This document shows, piece by piece, positions 56,700 through 64,000 of a stretch of DNA of 64,000 nt. The notes beneath the pieces were generated by a model that was not told the origin of the DNA, did not search any database, and was given only the letters and a program-made list of their open reading frames with translations. A program made the translations under genes and the position numbers. The number at the start of each line of letters is the position of its first letter. The first letter of the stretch is position 1. The stretch lies in contig NZ_JARZHG010000001.1 in NCBI RefSeq assembly GCF_029946505.1, positions 682,001 through 746,000 on the forward strand. The letters are read 5' to 3'. The stretch is from Polyangium sp. y55x31 (lineage in GTDB: Bacteria; Myxococcota_A; Polyangia; Polyangiales; Polyangiaceae).

Positions 56700-59441
56700 A
56701 TGGCCGAGCCTCGTGCAGGTGCCGCCCTCGCGGAGGAGCGATGTCGACGCATCCTCGACAGCCTGCCCGGGCTCGTCTGGGCATGCCGGGCAGACGGCAC
56801 TTGCGATTTCGCCAGCGCCGCGTGGGTCGCATACACGGGCCTCCCCGCGTCCGAGCACCACGGCCTCGGCTGGCAGCGCGTGCTGCACCCCGACGACCAG
56901 GCGCGCGCCGCTCGCGCGTGGACCTCGGCGCTCGCGTCGGCCGGGCGCTTCGAGATCGAGGCCCGCCTCCGCCGGCACGACGGCGAGTACCGCTGGTTCT
57001 CGCTCTCCAGCGCGCCGAGCCGCGACGACGAGGGCGCCGTCGTCGCGTGGTCCGGCATCGCCGTCGACGTCCACGAGAGGCACGAGCACGCGTGCCACGA
57101 CGCCGCGGATCTCGCGCGGGCCTTCGACGTGCTCGATCGCGGCGAGCCCTGCTTCGTGCTCGATCGCGACTTCCGCTACGTCTTCGTGAATCCGGGCCAG
57201 GAGCGCCTGAGCCGGAGGTCGCGGAGCGAGACGCTCGGACGGACGCTCTGGGAGGTCTTTCCCACCGTCGCAGGCCCGCACTCGCGCTACTTCCGCGAGT
57301 ACCACCGGGCCATGCTCGAACGCGTGCCCGTCGAGTTCGACGAGTACTACGCGCCGCTCGATCTCTGGACACACGTGAACGTGTACCCGACGAAGGAGGG
57401 CGGCATCGCCGTCTTCTTCCGCGACATCACGGCGCGCAAGCGGGACGAGGAGGAGCGCGGGCGGCTCCTCGCGGCGCTGCGCGAGGCAGCGGCCCGCGCG
57501 AACCACAGCCGCGCGCAGCTCGAAGCCGTCTTCGGAGCGATCCCGGACGGCATCGTCGTCTTCGACATGGAGGGCAACGTGCTGCTCGTGAACGGCGCGG
57601 AGGCGGTGCGGTACGACTTCACGAGCGCCGAGCAGATGCGCATCGAGCACTTCGCCACGTCCTTCGAGCTCACGGATCTCGACGGACGCGTGCTCCCCGT
57701 CGACGCGTGGCCGGTCTCGCGCGTGCTGCGCGGCGAGTCCTTCGCGGGCTGGCAGCTCCACGCGCGGCGCCTCGACACGGGCCGGGAGTGGTTCTTCAGC
57801 TTCAGCGGAGTGCCCGTGCGGGACGAGGAGGGCAAGCAGATCCTCGCCATCGTGGTCACGCGGGACATCACCGAATACAGGCGCGCCGAGGCGGCGCTCC
57901 GCGAGAGCGAGGAGCAGTACCGCGCGTTCTTCGAGACGGCGATCGTCGGCATGGGCCAGGCAGATCCTGCGACGGGACGGATCTTGCGCGTGAACGATCG
58001 TTACTGCGAGATCACCGGCTACAGCCGCGAGGAGCTGCTCTCGGGCACGGTGCGCGACATGACGCACCCCGACGATCGCCACGAGGACTGGGAGAAGTAC
58101 ACACGCATGGTGCGCGGCGAGGTCGCCGAGTACTGCACCGAGAAGCGTTACATCCGCAAGGACGGGCGGCTCATCTGGGTGCACGTCGCGGCGCGCTTGA
58201 TACGCGACGCGACGGGCAAGCCGATCCGGAGCGTCGGCATCATGCAGGACATCACGCAGCGCAAGGAGGCCGAGCAAGCGCTGCGCGAGAGCGAGGCCGC
58301 GCTGCGCGCGGCGGATCGGCACAAGGACGAGTTTCTGGCGATGCTCTCGCACGAGCTCAGAAACCCGCTCGCGCCGATCCGCAACGGCCTCTACATCCTC
58401 GAGCGCGCCGCGCCGGGCGGGCCACAGGCGCGGCGCGCGCACGCCGCGATCGAGCGGCAGGTCACGCACATGACGCGGCTCATCGACGACCTGCTCGACG
58501 TGACGCGGATCTCGCGCGGCAAGATCCAGCTCCAGCGCGAGCAGGTCGAGCTCGGCGAGCTCGTGCATCGCCTCGCCGAGGATCACGCGTCGACATTCGA
58601 GCAAGCGGGCGTGGAGCTCGCGGTCGAGGTGGAGCACACCTCTCTCTGCGTCGACGGCGATCCGACGCGGCTCGCGCAGGTCGTGGGCAACCTGCTGACG
58701 AACGCGGTCAAGTTCACGCCGCGCGGGGGACAGGCGCTTCTGTCGGTGAAACGCGAGGGAAACGAGGTCGTGGTGTGCGTGCGGGACGACGGCGCGGGCA
58801 TCCCGCCGGAGACGCTGCCGCACGTGTTCGAGCCGTTCGTGCAGGCGGATCGGACGCTCGATCGGAGCCGCGGCGGGCTCGGGCTCGGGCTGTCTTTGGT
58901 GAAGGGGCTCTGCGAGATGCACGGCGGAACGGTGACGGCCGAGAGCGCGGGGCTCGGGCGAGGCGCGGTGTTCACGGTGCGGCTGCCGCTCGTGCCGGCG
59001 ATCGCGCGGAGCCGGGCAGCAGCGCCGGGGGTCGCGCCACGCGAGCCGCCGCGGCGGGTGCTCGTCATCGAGGACAACGTGGACGCGGCGGAGACGCTGC
59101 GTGAGGCGCTCGGGATGAGCGATCACGTGGTGGAGGTGGCGTTCGCGGGGCCCGAAGGAATCGAGAAGGCGCGGCGTTTCGAGCCGGACGTGGTGCTCTG
59201 CGACATCGGCTTGCCGGGGATGGACGGGTACGGCGTGGCGCGGACGATGCGCGCGGATCCGAAACTGCGCTCGGTCTACCTGGTCGCGCTGAGCGGTTAT
59301 GCCTTGCAGGAGGACGTGGAGCGGTCGAGGCAAGCGGGCTTCGACCGGCACATCGCGAAGCCGCCGAGCTTGACGGCGCTGGAGAAGATGCTGGCCGAGG
59401 TCGGGCGTACGCGGCTCGAGGAGGCGGCGGGGCCGAGATAG
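56700..59441 (+). CDS. Hybrid sensor histidine kinase with four PAS domains
   Basis: 913 residues, cytoplasmic (no membrane helix). Four PAS domains are visible (about residues 10-120, 130-240, 260-390 and 400-525), each ending in a PAC-like segment (e.g. IVVTRDITEYRRAE). HisKA shows LSHELRNPLAPI (about residue 550); HATPase has NLLTNAVKFTP, DDGAGI and GLGLGLSLV. The C-terminal receiver domain has VIEDN, the Asp in CDIGLPGMDG and Lys in AKPP. It would sense soluble or redox signals and relay phosphate to an unlinked partner. Starts 165 bp from the divergent gene. Confidence 0.92.
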   Translation: MAEPRAGAALAEERCRRILDSLPGLVWACRADGTCDFASAAWVAYTGLPASEHHGLGWQRVLHPDDQARAARAWTSALASAGRFEIEARLRRHDGEYRWFSLSSAPSRDDEGAVVAWSGIAVDVHERHEHACHDAADLARAFDVLDRGEPCFVLDRDFRYVFVNPGQERLSRRSRSETLGRTLWEVFPTVAGPHSRYFREYHRAMLERVPVEFDEYYAPLDLWTHVNVYPTKEGGIAVFFRDITARKRDEEERGRLLAALREAAARANHSRAQLEAVFGAIPDGIVVFDMEGNVLLVNGAEAVRYDFTSAEQMRIEHFATSFELTDLDGRVLPVDAWPVSRVLRGESFAGWQLHARRLDTGREWFFSFSGVPVRDEEGKQILAIVVTRDITEYRRAEAALRESEEQYRAFFETAIVGMGQADPATGRILRVNDRYCEITGYSREELLSGTVRDMTHPDDRHEDWEKYTRMVRGEVAEYCTEKRYIRKDGRLIWVHVAARLIRDATGKPIRSVGIMQDITQRKEAEQALRESEAALRAADRHKDEFLAMLSHELRNPLAPIRNGLYILERAAPGGPQARRAHAAIERQVTHMTRLIDDLLDVTRISRGKIQLQREQVELGELVHRLAEDHASTFEQAGVELAVEVEHTSLCVDGDPTRLAQVVGNLLTNAVKFTPRGGQALLSVKREGNEVVVCVRDDGAGIPPETLPHVFEPFVQADRTLDRSRGGLGLGLSLVKGLCEMHGGTVTAESAGLGRGAVFTVRLPLVPAIARSRAAAPGVAPREPPRRVLVIEDNVDAAETLREALGMSDHVVEVAFAGPEGIEKARRFEPDVVLCDIGLPGMDGYGVARTMRADPKLRSVYLVALSGYALQEDVERSRQAGFDRHIAKPPSLTALEKMLAEVGRTRLEEAAGPR

Positions 59442-59448
59442 GAGCGTG

Positions 59449-59643
59449 TCAGCGGCCGAGCCCGAGGTCCGCGAGGTGATCGAGCGACGCTTGCAGCACG
59501 ACGGCGGCGACGTGATGCTTGCGCGCGATGTCGACCGGGCTCTCGTCCGACACGAGCAAATCCGCGAGGAAAGGCGTGATGGCCCCGCGGATGAGCTTCC
59601 CGCGCGCCGCGGCGTAGAGCGTAAGCTCCGCGCACCGACTCAC
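59449..59643 (-). CDS. 64-residue frame, ankyrin-repeat-like fragment
   Basis: From a GTG that overlaps the preceding stop by four bases (GTGA at 59640-59643). It reads ELTLYAAARGKL...TPFLADLLVSDESPVDIARKHHVAAVV, which resembles the helix-turn-helix of one and a half ankyrin repeats (compare 'TPLDIARKxGHxxVV'). It is too short for a usual ankyrin protein and may be the tail of a deleted gene. Ends close to the hybrid-kinase stop. Confidence 0.4.
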   Translation of the reverse strand: MSRCAELTLYAAARGKLIRGAITPFLADLLVSDESPVDIARKHHVAAVVLQASLDHLADLGLGR

Positions 59644-60113
59644 GGCGACGGGTCGAGGCCCGCGGGCGTGAGATATGGTGGGAGCGGATACGGCAAGGGC
59701 CGGCCGTGGATCGACCAGAGCCCGGGATCCTCGTTCACCCACGCAAACCGATACCGGTCGACGAGCGCGTTCGTGAAATCGATGATCTCGCCTCGATCGT
59801 AGGCCTCGAGCGCGCCCAGGTTGAAGCTCGTCTGGTGCAGGGCGCGCACGGGGAATGCTGGAATGCGGGCGAACAGGTCGTCGTAGGCGTCGAAGTAGTC
59901 GCGCGGGTCGATGCGATTTCGGCTTCGAGGCTGGAACGACGTGAACAGGTATCGAAAGGCCCCGGCGTGGAACGACAAAAACCGCACGACCGGATCCGTC
60001 ACGTGATCGCCACGCCCGGAATCGTACGTGAACCCGACCGGGGCGCCCCAGGGGAGATCCATTCCGACCCCCAGCCCGAGGCGCCCTTTCACGTCGGGAA
60101 AACGGGCCCTCAC
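59640..60113 (-). pseudogene. Truncated MNIO/DUF692-like oxidase (N-terminal half)
   Basis: 157 residues from GTG 60113. The pattern fits the first half of the multinuclear non-haem iron oxidases (DUF692): GLGVGMDLPWG, VVRFLSFHAGAF, a metal-binding His in ALHQTSFNLGALEAYDRG and Glu in WVNEDPGLWSIHGRPLPYPLPPYLT. Full members have ~280 residues; here the frame stops where the second half should begin. The His-x-Glu-Asn site usual in the second strand (HSEN) reads HAGA, so one ligand is missing. Both ends overlap neighbouring frames by GTGA. Probably inactive, unless the part works with another chain. Confidence 0.5.
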
Positions 60114-60289
60114 AGACCTTTGGCCGCGTTCACCATGCTCGCGAGCTTCCCGGCGCGCTCGCAGGTGACCTTGGCGGCCTGTTCCTTGGGATCGCAGGGC
60201 TGGTAACCGACTGCCGTTTTCGCTCGACGTCCGCTATCCTCGGCCCATCGACATGCGCCGCTCTCTCCGTTTGCCCTCGCTTTTTGCAC
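60110..60289 (-). CDS. Short Cys-containing frame before the MNIO-like gene
   Basis: Up to 59 residues ending AVGYQPCDPKEQAAKVTC...GKLASMVNAAKGL, with stop TGA overlapping the GTG of the MNIO-like frame. The only start codon in frame is GTG 60289, inside the divergent lipoprotein gene. The last ~35 codons look coding, the upstream part does not, so this may be the tail of a deleted gene. MNIO enzymes act on small Cys-containing precursor peptides, which makes this frame worth noting. Confidence 0.25.
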   Translation of the reverse strand: MQKARANGESGACRWAEDSGRRAKTAVGYQPCDPKEQAAKVTCERAGKLASMVNAAKGL

Positions 60290-60816
60290 TGCTGCTGTCG
60301 AGCTGCGGCGCGCCTCCGCCGCCGCGTGTTCCCGTCGACGTAGTCGTCCCTGCCGTGCGGTCCACGCAGGTGGCCCCAGAGGTCGAGGAACTGCCGCAAC
60401 GGCAGGCGCCGATCGCCTTGGCGCCCAAGTCGGATGTGCCCGACACACCGGAGAATGCCGCCGTGATCGGCTTTTGCGAGCGCTATCGCAAGGCCGTCGA
60501 GGAGAAAAACGTCGATGTCCTCGTCTCCCTGGCCGCTCCTGATTACTTCGAGGACGGCGACAACGACGACCCGATCGACGACATCGACGCCCAGAATCTC
60601 GAACGTCACCTGCGAACGCTCTTCGCGGGCGTCGAGCAGATCCAGTACGAGATTCATTACCACCGCATCGTGGGCGAGGAAGGCGTCATCTTCGTCGATT
60701 ACTCTTATACCGCATCGTATCGCTTCGCCGGAGCCAAGCCGAAGAACGTCTCCGACGACAACCGGATGGTGCTGGTCCGGACCGCGGACGGCTTCCTGAT
60801 CCGGAGCGGGATGTGA
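60253..60816 (+). CDS. Small lipoprotein, SnoaL/NTF2-like
   Basis: 187 residues. Lipobox LSSC follows a short signal peptide; a Pro/Val-rich linker (about 20-65) leads to an alpha/beta domain: a helix with VIGFCERYRKAVEEKNVDVLVSLAAPDYFEDG, then strands (IQYEIHYHRIVGEEGVIFVDYSYTASYRF) and MVLVRTADGFLIRSGM. The order fits an NTF2/SnoaL-like cone. Function unknown. It ends 74 bp before the DsbA/parvulin fusion gene and may share its operon. Confidence 0.75.
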   Translation: MRRSLRLPSLFALLLSSCGAPPPPRVPVDVVVPAVRSTQVAPEVEELPQRQAPIALAPKSDVPDTPENAAVIGFCERYRKAVEEKNVDVLVSLAAPDYFEDGDNDDPIDDIDAQNLERHLRTLFAGVEQIQYEIHYHRIVGEEGVIFVDYSYTASYRFAGAKPKNVSDDNRMVLVRTADGFLIRSGM

Positions 60817-60890
60817 GGGCGCCCGATGCGACGGCCTTCTCCGCCCGACCATCGTCGGGTAATCTCCCGCGCCCCGATGGAGGATTTTCG

Positions 60891-63356
60891 ATGAACCACG
60901 CACGAGGACGCCGCCGCGCGGCGCTCGTCTCGACCGTCCTGGTTTTGCTCGCCGCTTGCGCGCCGCCGCCTTCCGTACAGCCCGCGGTCACGGTGAACCA
61001 GGACAAACCGGAGCGCGACGCCCTCGCCATGGCCGCCTCCGCGTCGGCCGACGAGGGTGAAGGCGCGGCCGAGGGCGCGGCGGTCTTCCCCGACCCCGGG
61101 ACCTTCATCCCCGTCGGGCCCAAGGATCCCATCTGGGGAAACGCGCTCGCACCGGTCACCATGGTCATCTGGGGCGACTTCGAATGCCCCTTCACGTCCC
61201 GGCTCATGGGCACGCTCGCCCGCCTCGAAGAGCAATACGGGCCGGACAAGCTGCGCGTCGTCTGGCGACACAACCCGCTCCCCTTCCATAAAAATGCCCG
61301 CCCCGCGCACCTCGCGGCCGAGACCGTGCTGCGGCTCGGGGGCGCGGGCGCATTCTGGAAGTTTCACGACCTCGCTTTCCAAAACCAGCGCTACCTCGAC
61401 CCCCAGTCGTTCGTCGCGTGGGCTGCGGAGAGCGGCGTGGATCCTTCGGCCTTCCAGGCCGCTTTCGATCAGCAGCGTTTTGCCGCGAACGTGGACGCCG
61501 ACATGGCCTTCGGCAAGAAGGTCGGCGTCACCGGGACCCCGGCCACGTTCGTCAATGGCATTTTCGTCTCCGGCGCCCGGGAAATCGCGCATTTCCAGTC
61601 GATCATCGACGCCGAGCTCGTGGAGGCGGCCGCGCTCCGGCGCTCGGGCGTCGACGCCGAGCACGTCTACGCCGAGCGCTCCGAGCGAAACCGAAAGAAA
61701 GCGCCTCCGCCTCCGCCGCCTTCCCCGCCGGCGGACACGACCACGGTCTGGAAGGTGCCCCTCGACGGCTCCCCGGCGCGCGGCAAATCGTCCGCGCTCG
61801 TGACCATCGTGATGTTCGGCGATTTCCAGTGCCCCTTCACCAAGCTGTCCCTCAAGACGATCACCGAGCTCGAAGCCAAATACGGCGACAAACTGCGGCT
61901 GGTCTTCAAGCACAACCCTCTGGCCTTCCATCCGCGCGCCGAACCGGCCGCGGAGTTCGCGATCGAGGCCGGCGCGCAAAAGGGAGAGGCCGCCTTCTGG
62001 AAGGCCTTCCAGGCGCTCTTCGACACCCAGGATCGCCTCGCGGATGCCGACCTCGAAAACCTCGCGATCACGCTCGGGCTCGACGTCAAGCGCGTGAAGA
62101 AGGCGATCGAATCACACGCGCATGCCGCGCGCATCGAGCGTGATCAAGATCTGAGCGACGACCTCAAGGTGCTCGGCACGCCTCAGTTCTACATCAACGG
62201 CAGGCATCTCGTCGGCGCGCAGCCCCGCGAGCAATTCGAGGCCATCATCGACGACGAGATCAAAAAGGGCGAAAAACTCGTCGCCGCCGGGACGCCGGCC
62301 GCGCAGCTCTACGATGCCCTCCAGAAGGACGCGAAGGGCCCCGCCCCCATGGAGAGGATCCTCGCCCCCGCGCCCACGAAGGACAATCCGGGCAAAGGCG
62401 CGCCCGCCGGAGCCGCGGTGACCATTCAGATGTTCGCCGATTTTCAGTGCCCGTTCAGCAAGCGCGTGCAGGCGGACATCGATCAGCTCCTCGCCGCCCA
62501 TCCGGGCAAGGTCCGCGTCGTGTGGCGGCATTTGCCGCTCTCCTTCCACAAGCAGGCGCAGCTCGCCGCCGAGGCCTCCGTCGAGGCCCTCCGGCAAAAA
62601 GGCGAGGCCGGCTTCTGGGCCCTCGCGGCGCGCCTCTGGGAGGATCAATCCGAGCAAGGCTTGAGCCGCGCGTCCATCGAGCGCAAAGCCGCCGAAGTGG
62701 GGCTCGACGTGGCGAAGCTCTCGGCGGCGCTCGACGCGCGCACGCATTGGAAGGTGGTCCAGGCCGATCGAGAGCTCGCCGACCGCCTGAGGATCACGGG
62801 CACGCCGAGCTTCGTGATCAACGATTACTTCGTGAGCGGCGCGCAGCCCTTCCGCGCCTTCAAGCGCTACGTCGGAAGAGCCCTCAGGCGCGAGCCCATC
62901 GCTCCCGACACCTTGAAGGGCGACGCCCGCAATCCCGTGCCCCTCGTCGCGACCACCCCGCCGCCGCTCAGCCCGCCGCCGTCCCCGACGCCGCCTGCGC
63001 CCGCGTCCATGGCCCCGGCGGCGCCCCCCGCGGGGCACATGGGAGCGAAGCACCTGATCGTCATGTATGCGGGCTCGAAACGCGCACCCGCGCACGTCAC
63101 GCGCACGCGTGACGAGGCCCTTGCGCGCGCGGAGGAGGCGCGCAAACGATTGGCCTCGGGGGCGAGCTTCGAGGACATCGTCGCGCAATACAGCGACGAG
63201 CCGGGCGCCGCGCAACGCGGCGGCGACCTCGGCACGTTCCCGAAGGGCGCGATGGTCCGCGAATTCGAGGAGGCCGTGGAAAAACTATCGGTGGGACAAA
63301 CCAGCGGCGTCGTGGAGACGCCGTTCGGATTCCACATCATCCTGCGGACGCGGTAG
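60891..63356 (+). CDS. Lipoprotein with three DsbA-like domains and a parvulin domain
   Basis: 821 residues. Lipobox LAAC; then three repeated thioredoxin-fold DsbA-like domains of ~200 residues each with active-site-like CPFT (Cys ~99), CPFT (Cys ~314) and CPFS (Cys ~520), and each with the later strand containing a TP motif (TGTPATFVNG, LGTPQFYING, TGTPSFVIND). The second Cys of CxxC is missing in all three. A Pro-rich linker (about 680-710) joins a C-terminal parvulin-type PPIase (KHLIVMYAG ... GGDLGTFPKGAMV ... ETPFGFHIIL). ATG 60891 has GGAGG seven bases upstream. It probably acts as a periplasmic folding or holding factor; the enzyme type is uncertain. Confidence 0.87.
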   Translation: MNHARGRRRAALVSTVLVLLAACAPPPSVQPAVTVNQDKPERDALAMAASASADEGEGAAEGAAVFPDPGTFIPVGPKDPIWGNALAPVTMVIWGDFECPFTSRLMGTLARLEEQYGPDKLRVVWRHNPLPFHKNARPAHLAAETVLRLGGAGAFWKFHDLAFQNQRYLDPQSFVAWAAESGVDPSAFQAAFDQQRFAANVDADMAFGKKVGVTGTPATFVNGIFVSGAREIAHFQSIIDAELVEAAALRRSGVDAEHVYAERSERNRKKAPPPPPPSPPADTTTVWKVPLDGSPARGKSSALVTIVMFGDFQCPFTKLSLKTITELEAKYGDKLRLVFKHNPLAFHPRAEPAAEFAIEAGAQKGEAAFWKAFQALFDTQDRLADADLENLAITLGLDVKRVKKAIESHAHAARIERDQDLSDDLKVLGTPQFYINGRHLVGAQPREQFEAIIDDEIKKGEKLVAAGTPAAQLYDALQKDAKGPAPMERILAPAPTKDNPGKGAPAGAAVTIQMFADFQCPFSKRVQADIDQLLAAHPGKVRVVWRHLPLSFHKQAQLAAEASVEALRQKGEAGFWALAARLWEDQSEQGLSRASIERKAAEVGLDVAKLSAALDARTHWKVVQADRELADRLRITGTPSFVINDYFVSGAQPFRAFKRYVGRALRREPIAPDTLKGDARNPVPLVATTPPPLSPPPSPTPPAPASMAPAAPPAGHMGAKHLIVMYAGSKRAPAHVTRTRDEALARAEEARKRLASGASFEDIVAQYSDEPGAAQRGGDLGTFPKGAMVREFEEAVEKLSVGQTSGVVETPFGFHIILRTR

Positions 63357-63371
63357 CAGCGCGTCCGTCCG

Positions 63372-64000
63372 TCAATCGATGCAGACGACCGCCGTGAACC
63401 GGTAGACCTGCTCCCGGTCCGCAACCCTCACGCGCCCGCTGTTCGGCACGAAGTAATCCACCGCCGACGTCGGGTGCAGCCCGCAGCCGCAAACCTCCAT
63501 GTCGAACAGCCGCACCCGGTATCCTCCGCGGACACGCCGGATGTTCGTCGTCGCGATTCGATCCACGAGGAAATCACGCCCGTCGTTGATGTCGATCGAA
63601 TACTCCGGGTTCGCCGTCGTCAACGCGACCGCGAAGCCGAGCGCCTCCGCCTGGGAGGTCACGGGGGCGAACCGATCGATGAACCCCGCTACTGTGTCGA
63701 TGAGCTCGAAGTTCCCGCCGCCCGTCGCCAGGAGGTATCGCCGCTTCTGCGGCAACATGCAGCCGAGATCGACGATCCCCACCGCCGACCCGTCGCGCGC
63801 GTCCGCGTTACACTCCGCGATGGCCACGCGCGGCGCGAGGCCGCCGAGCGATTCGTCGATGTGGAGGGTATCTCCGAAACACCCGAATCGCTTTATCGTC
63901 GTGGATGCCGAGCAATCCAGCGTGTCGTCGCTGCGGGCGCACCCTGCGTCGAGGAACGGCGCCACGTTGACCGCGGGCACCCTGGGCGGCGGATGCTGAA
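63372..64000 (-). CDS. Unknown Cys-rich protein, 5' end beyond the window
   Basis: The frame is open to the right edge (209 residues visible); the GTG at 63980 could be internal. The visible part is rich in Cys (AGCARSD, TLDCSAS, KRFGCFG, AECNAD, DLGCMLP, VCGCG, VVCID) and in beta strands (YLLATGGGNFELI, VDYFVPNSGRVRVAD), suggesting an exported disulfide-bonded protein. No domain is recognised. It converges with the DsbA/parvulin gene, 15 bp between stops. Confidence 0.6.
   Translation of the reverse strand, partial: QHPPPRVPAVNVAPFLDAGCARSDDTLDCSASTTIKRFGCFGDTLHIDESLGGLAPRVAIAECNADARDGSAVGIVDLGCMLPQKRRYLLATGGGNFELIDTVAGFIDRFAPVTSQAEALGFAVALTTANPEYSIDINDGRDFLVDRIATTNIRRVRGGYRVRLFDMEVCGCGLHPTSAVDYFVPNSGRVRVADREQVYRFTAVVCID

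Noticed and set aside
55242-59351. 1369-residue minus-strand frame
   Set aside because: Everything upstream of GTG 56534 is antisense to the hybrid kinase and has shadow composition.

Overview
The window looks like a chromosomal segment of a large-genome, very GC-rich myxobacterium, most likely of the Polyangiales (Sorangium/Polyangium type). This is an inference from content: almost every third codon position is G or C, about fifteen predicted lipoproteins are spread over 64 kb, two proteins end in MYXO-CTERM-like sorting tails, and there are a Ser/Thr kinase fused to a formylglycine-generating-enzyme-like domain, an AgmX/PglI-type C-terminal domain, FHA proteins and multi-PAS hybrid kinases. 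I saw no rRNA, tRNA, CRISPR array, insertion sequence or phage gene. The layout is ordinary for such a chromosome: short operons of 1-4 genes with many divergent and convergent pairs.

0-10 kb (all +): the end of an unknown gene, a coupled pair of M16 metallopeptidases (one with and one without the zinc motif), a polysaccharide-deacetylase lipoprotein, a DAC-like (DACNV-type) nucleotidyl cyclase/sensor protein, and a four-gene carbohydrate-type ABC importer (ATPase, two permeases, solute-binding lipoprotein). 10-17 kb (mostly -): a large lipoprotein, a MYXO-CTERM protein, a secreted trypsin-like protease and an outer-membrane protein. 17-22 kb: a methyltransferase and a MocR-type regulator translationally coupled to an S9 peptidase. 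22-25 kb: an FHA protein divergent from the kinase/FGE fusion.

25-29 kb is the most unusual stretch: a Gly/Pro-repeat lipoprotein next to a JmjC/cupin_8 hydroxylase, then an AidA/PixA inclusion-body-like protein and an unknown protein, flanked by two adjoining 21-bp-period tandem arrays. 30-34 kb: a two-component system whose promoter and the promoter of the downstream lipoprotein share an 11-bp-spaced GTGAC direct repeat, suggesting one small regulon. 34-44 kb: an amidase, three lipoproteins, an orphan MmeI-like DNA methyltransferase, an aldehyde dehydrogenase/DUF779 operon with a clear promoter, and a membrane protein.

44-52 kb: a hairpin-rich intergenic zone, a Ser/Thr kinase overlapping a DUF3634 gene, an MFS carrier, a lipoprotein cytochrome c, a MYXO-CTERM esterase-like protein, a DUF4846 lipoprotein with a terminator-like leader hairpin, and a GNAT. 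52-64 kb: two long uncharacterised proteins (one with runs of Asp/Glu), a PAS/hybrid histidine kinase, three overlapping short frames containing what looks like half of an MNIO (DUF692) enzyme, a small lipoprotein, a lipoprotein fusing three single-Cys DsbA-like domains to a parvulin domain, and a gene running off the right edge.
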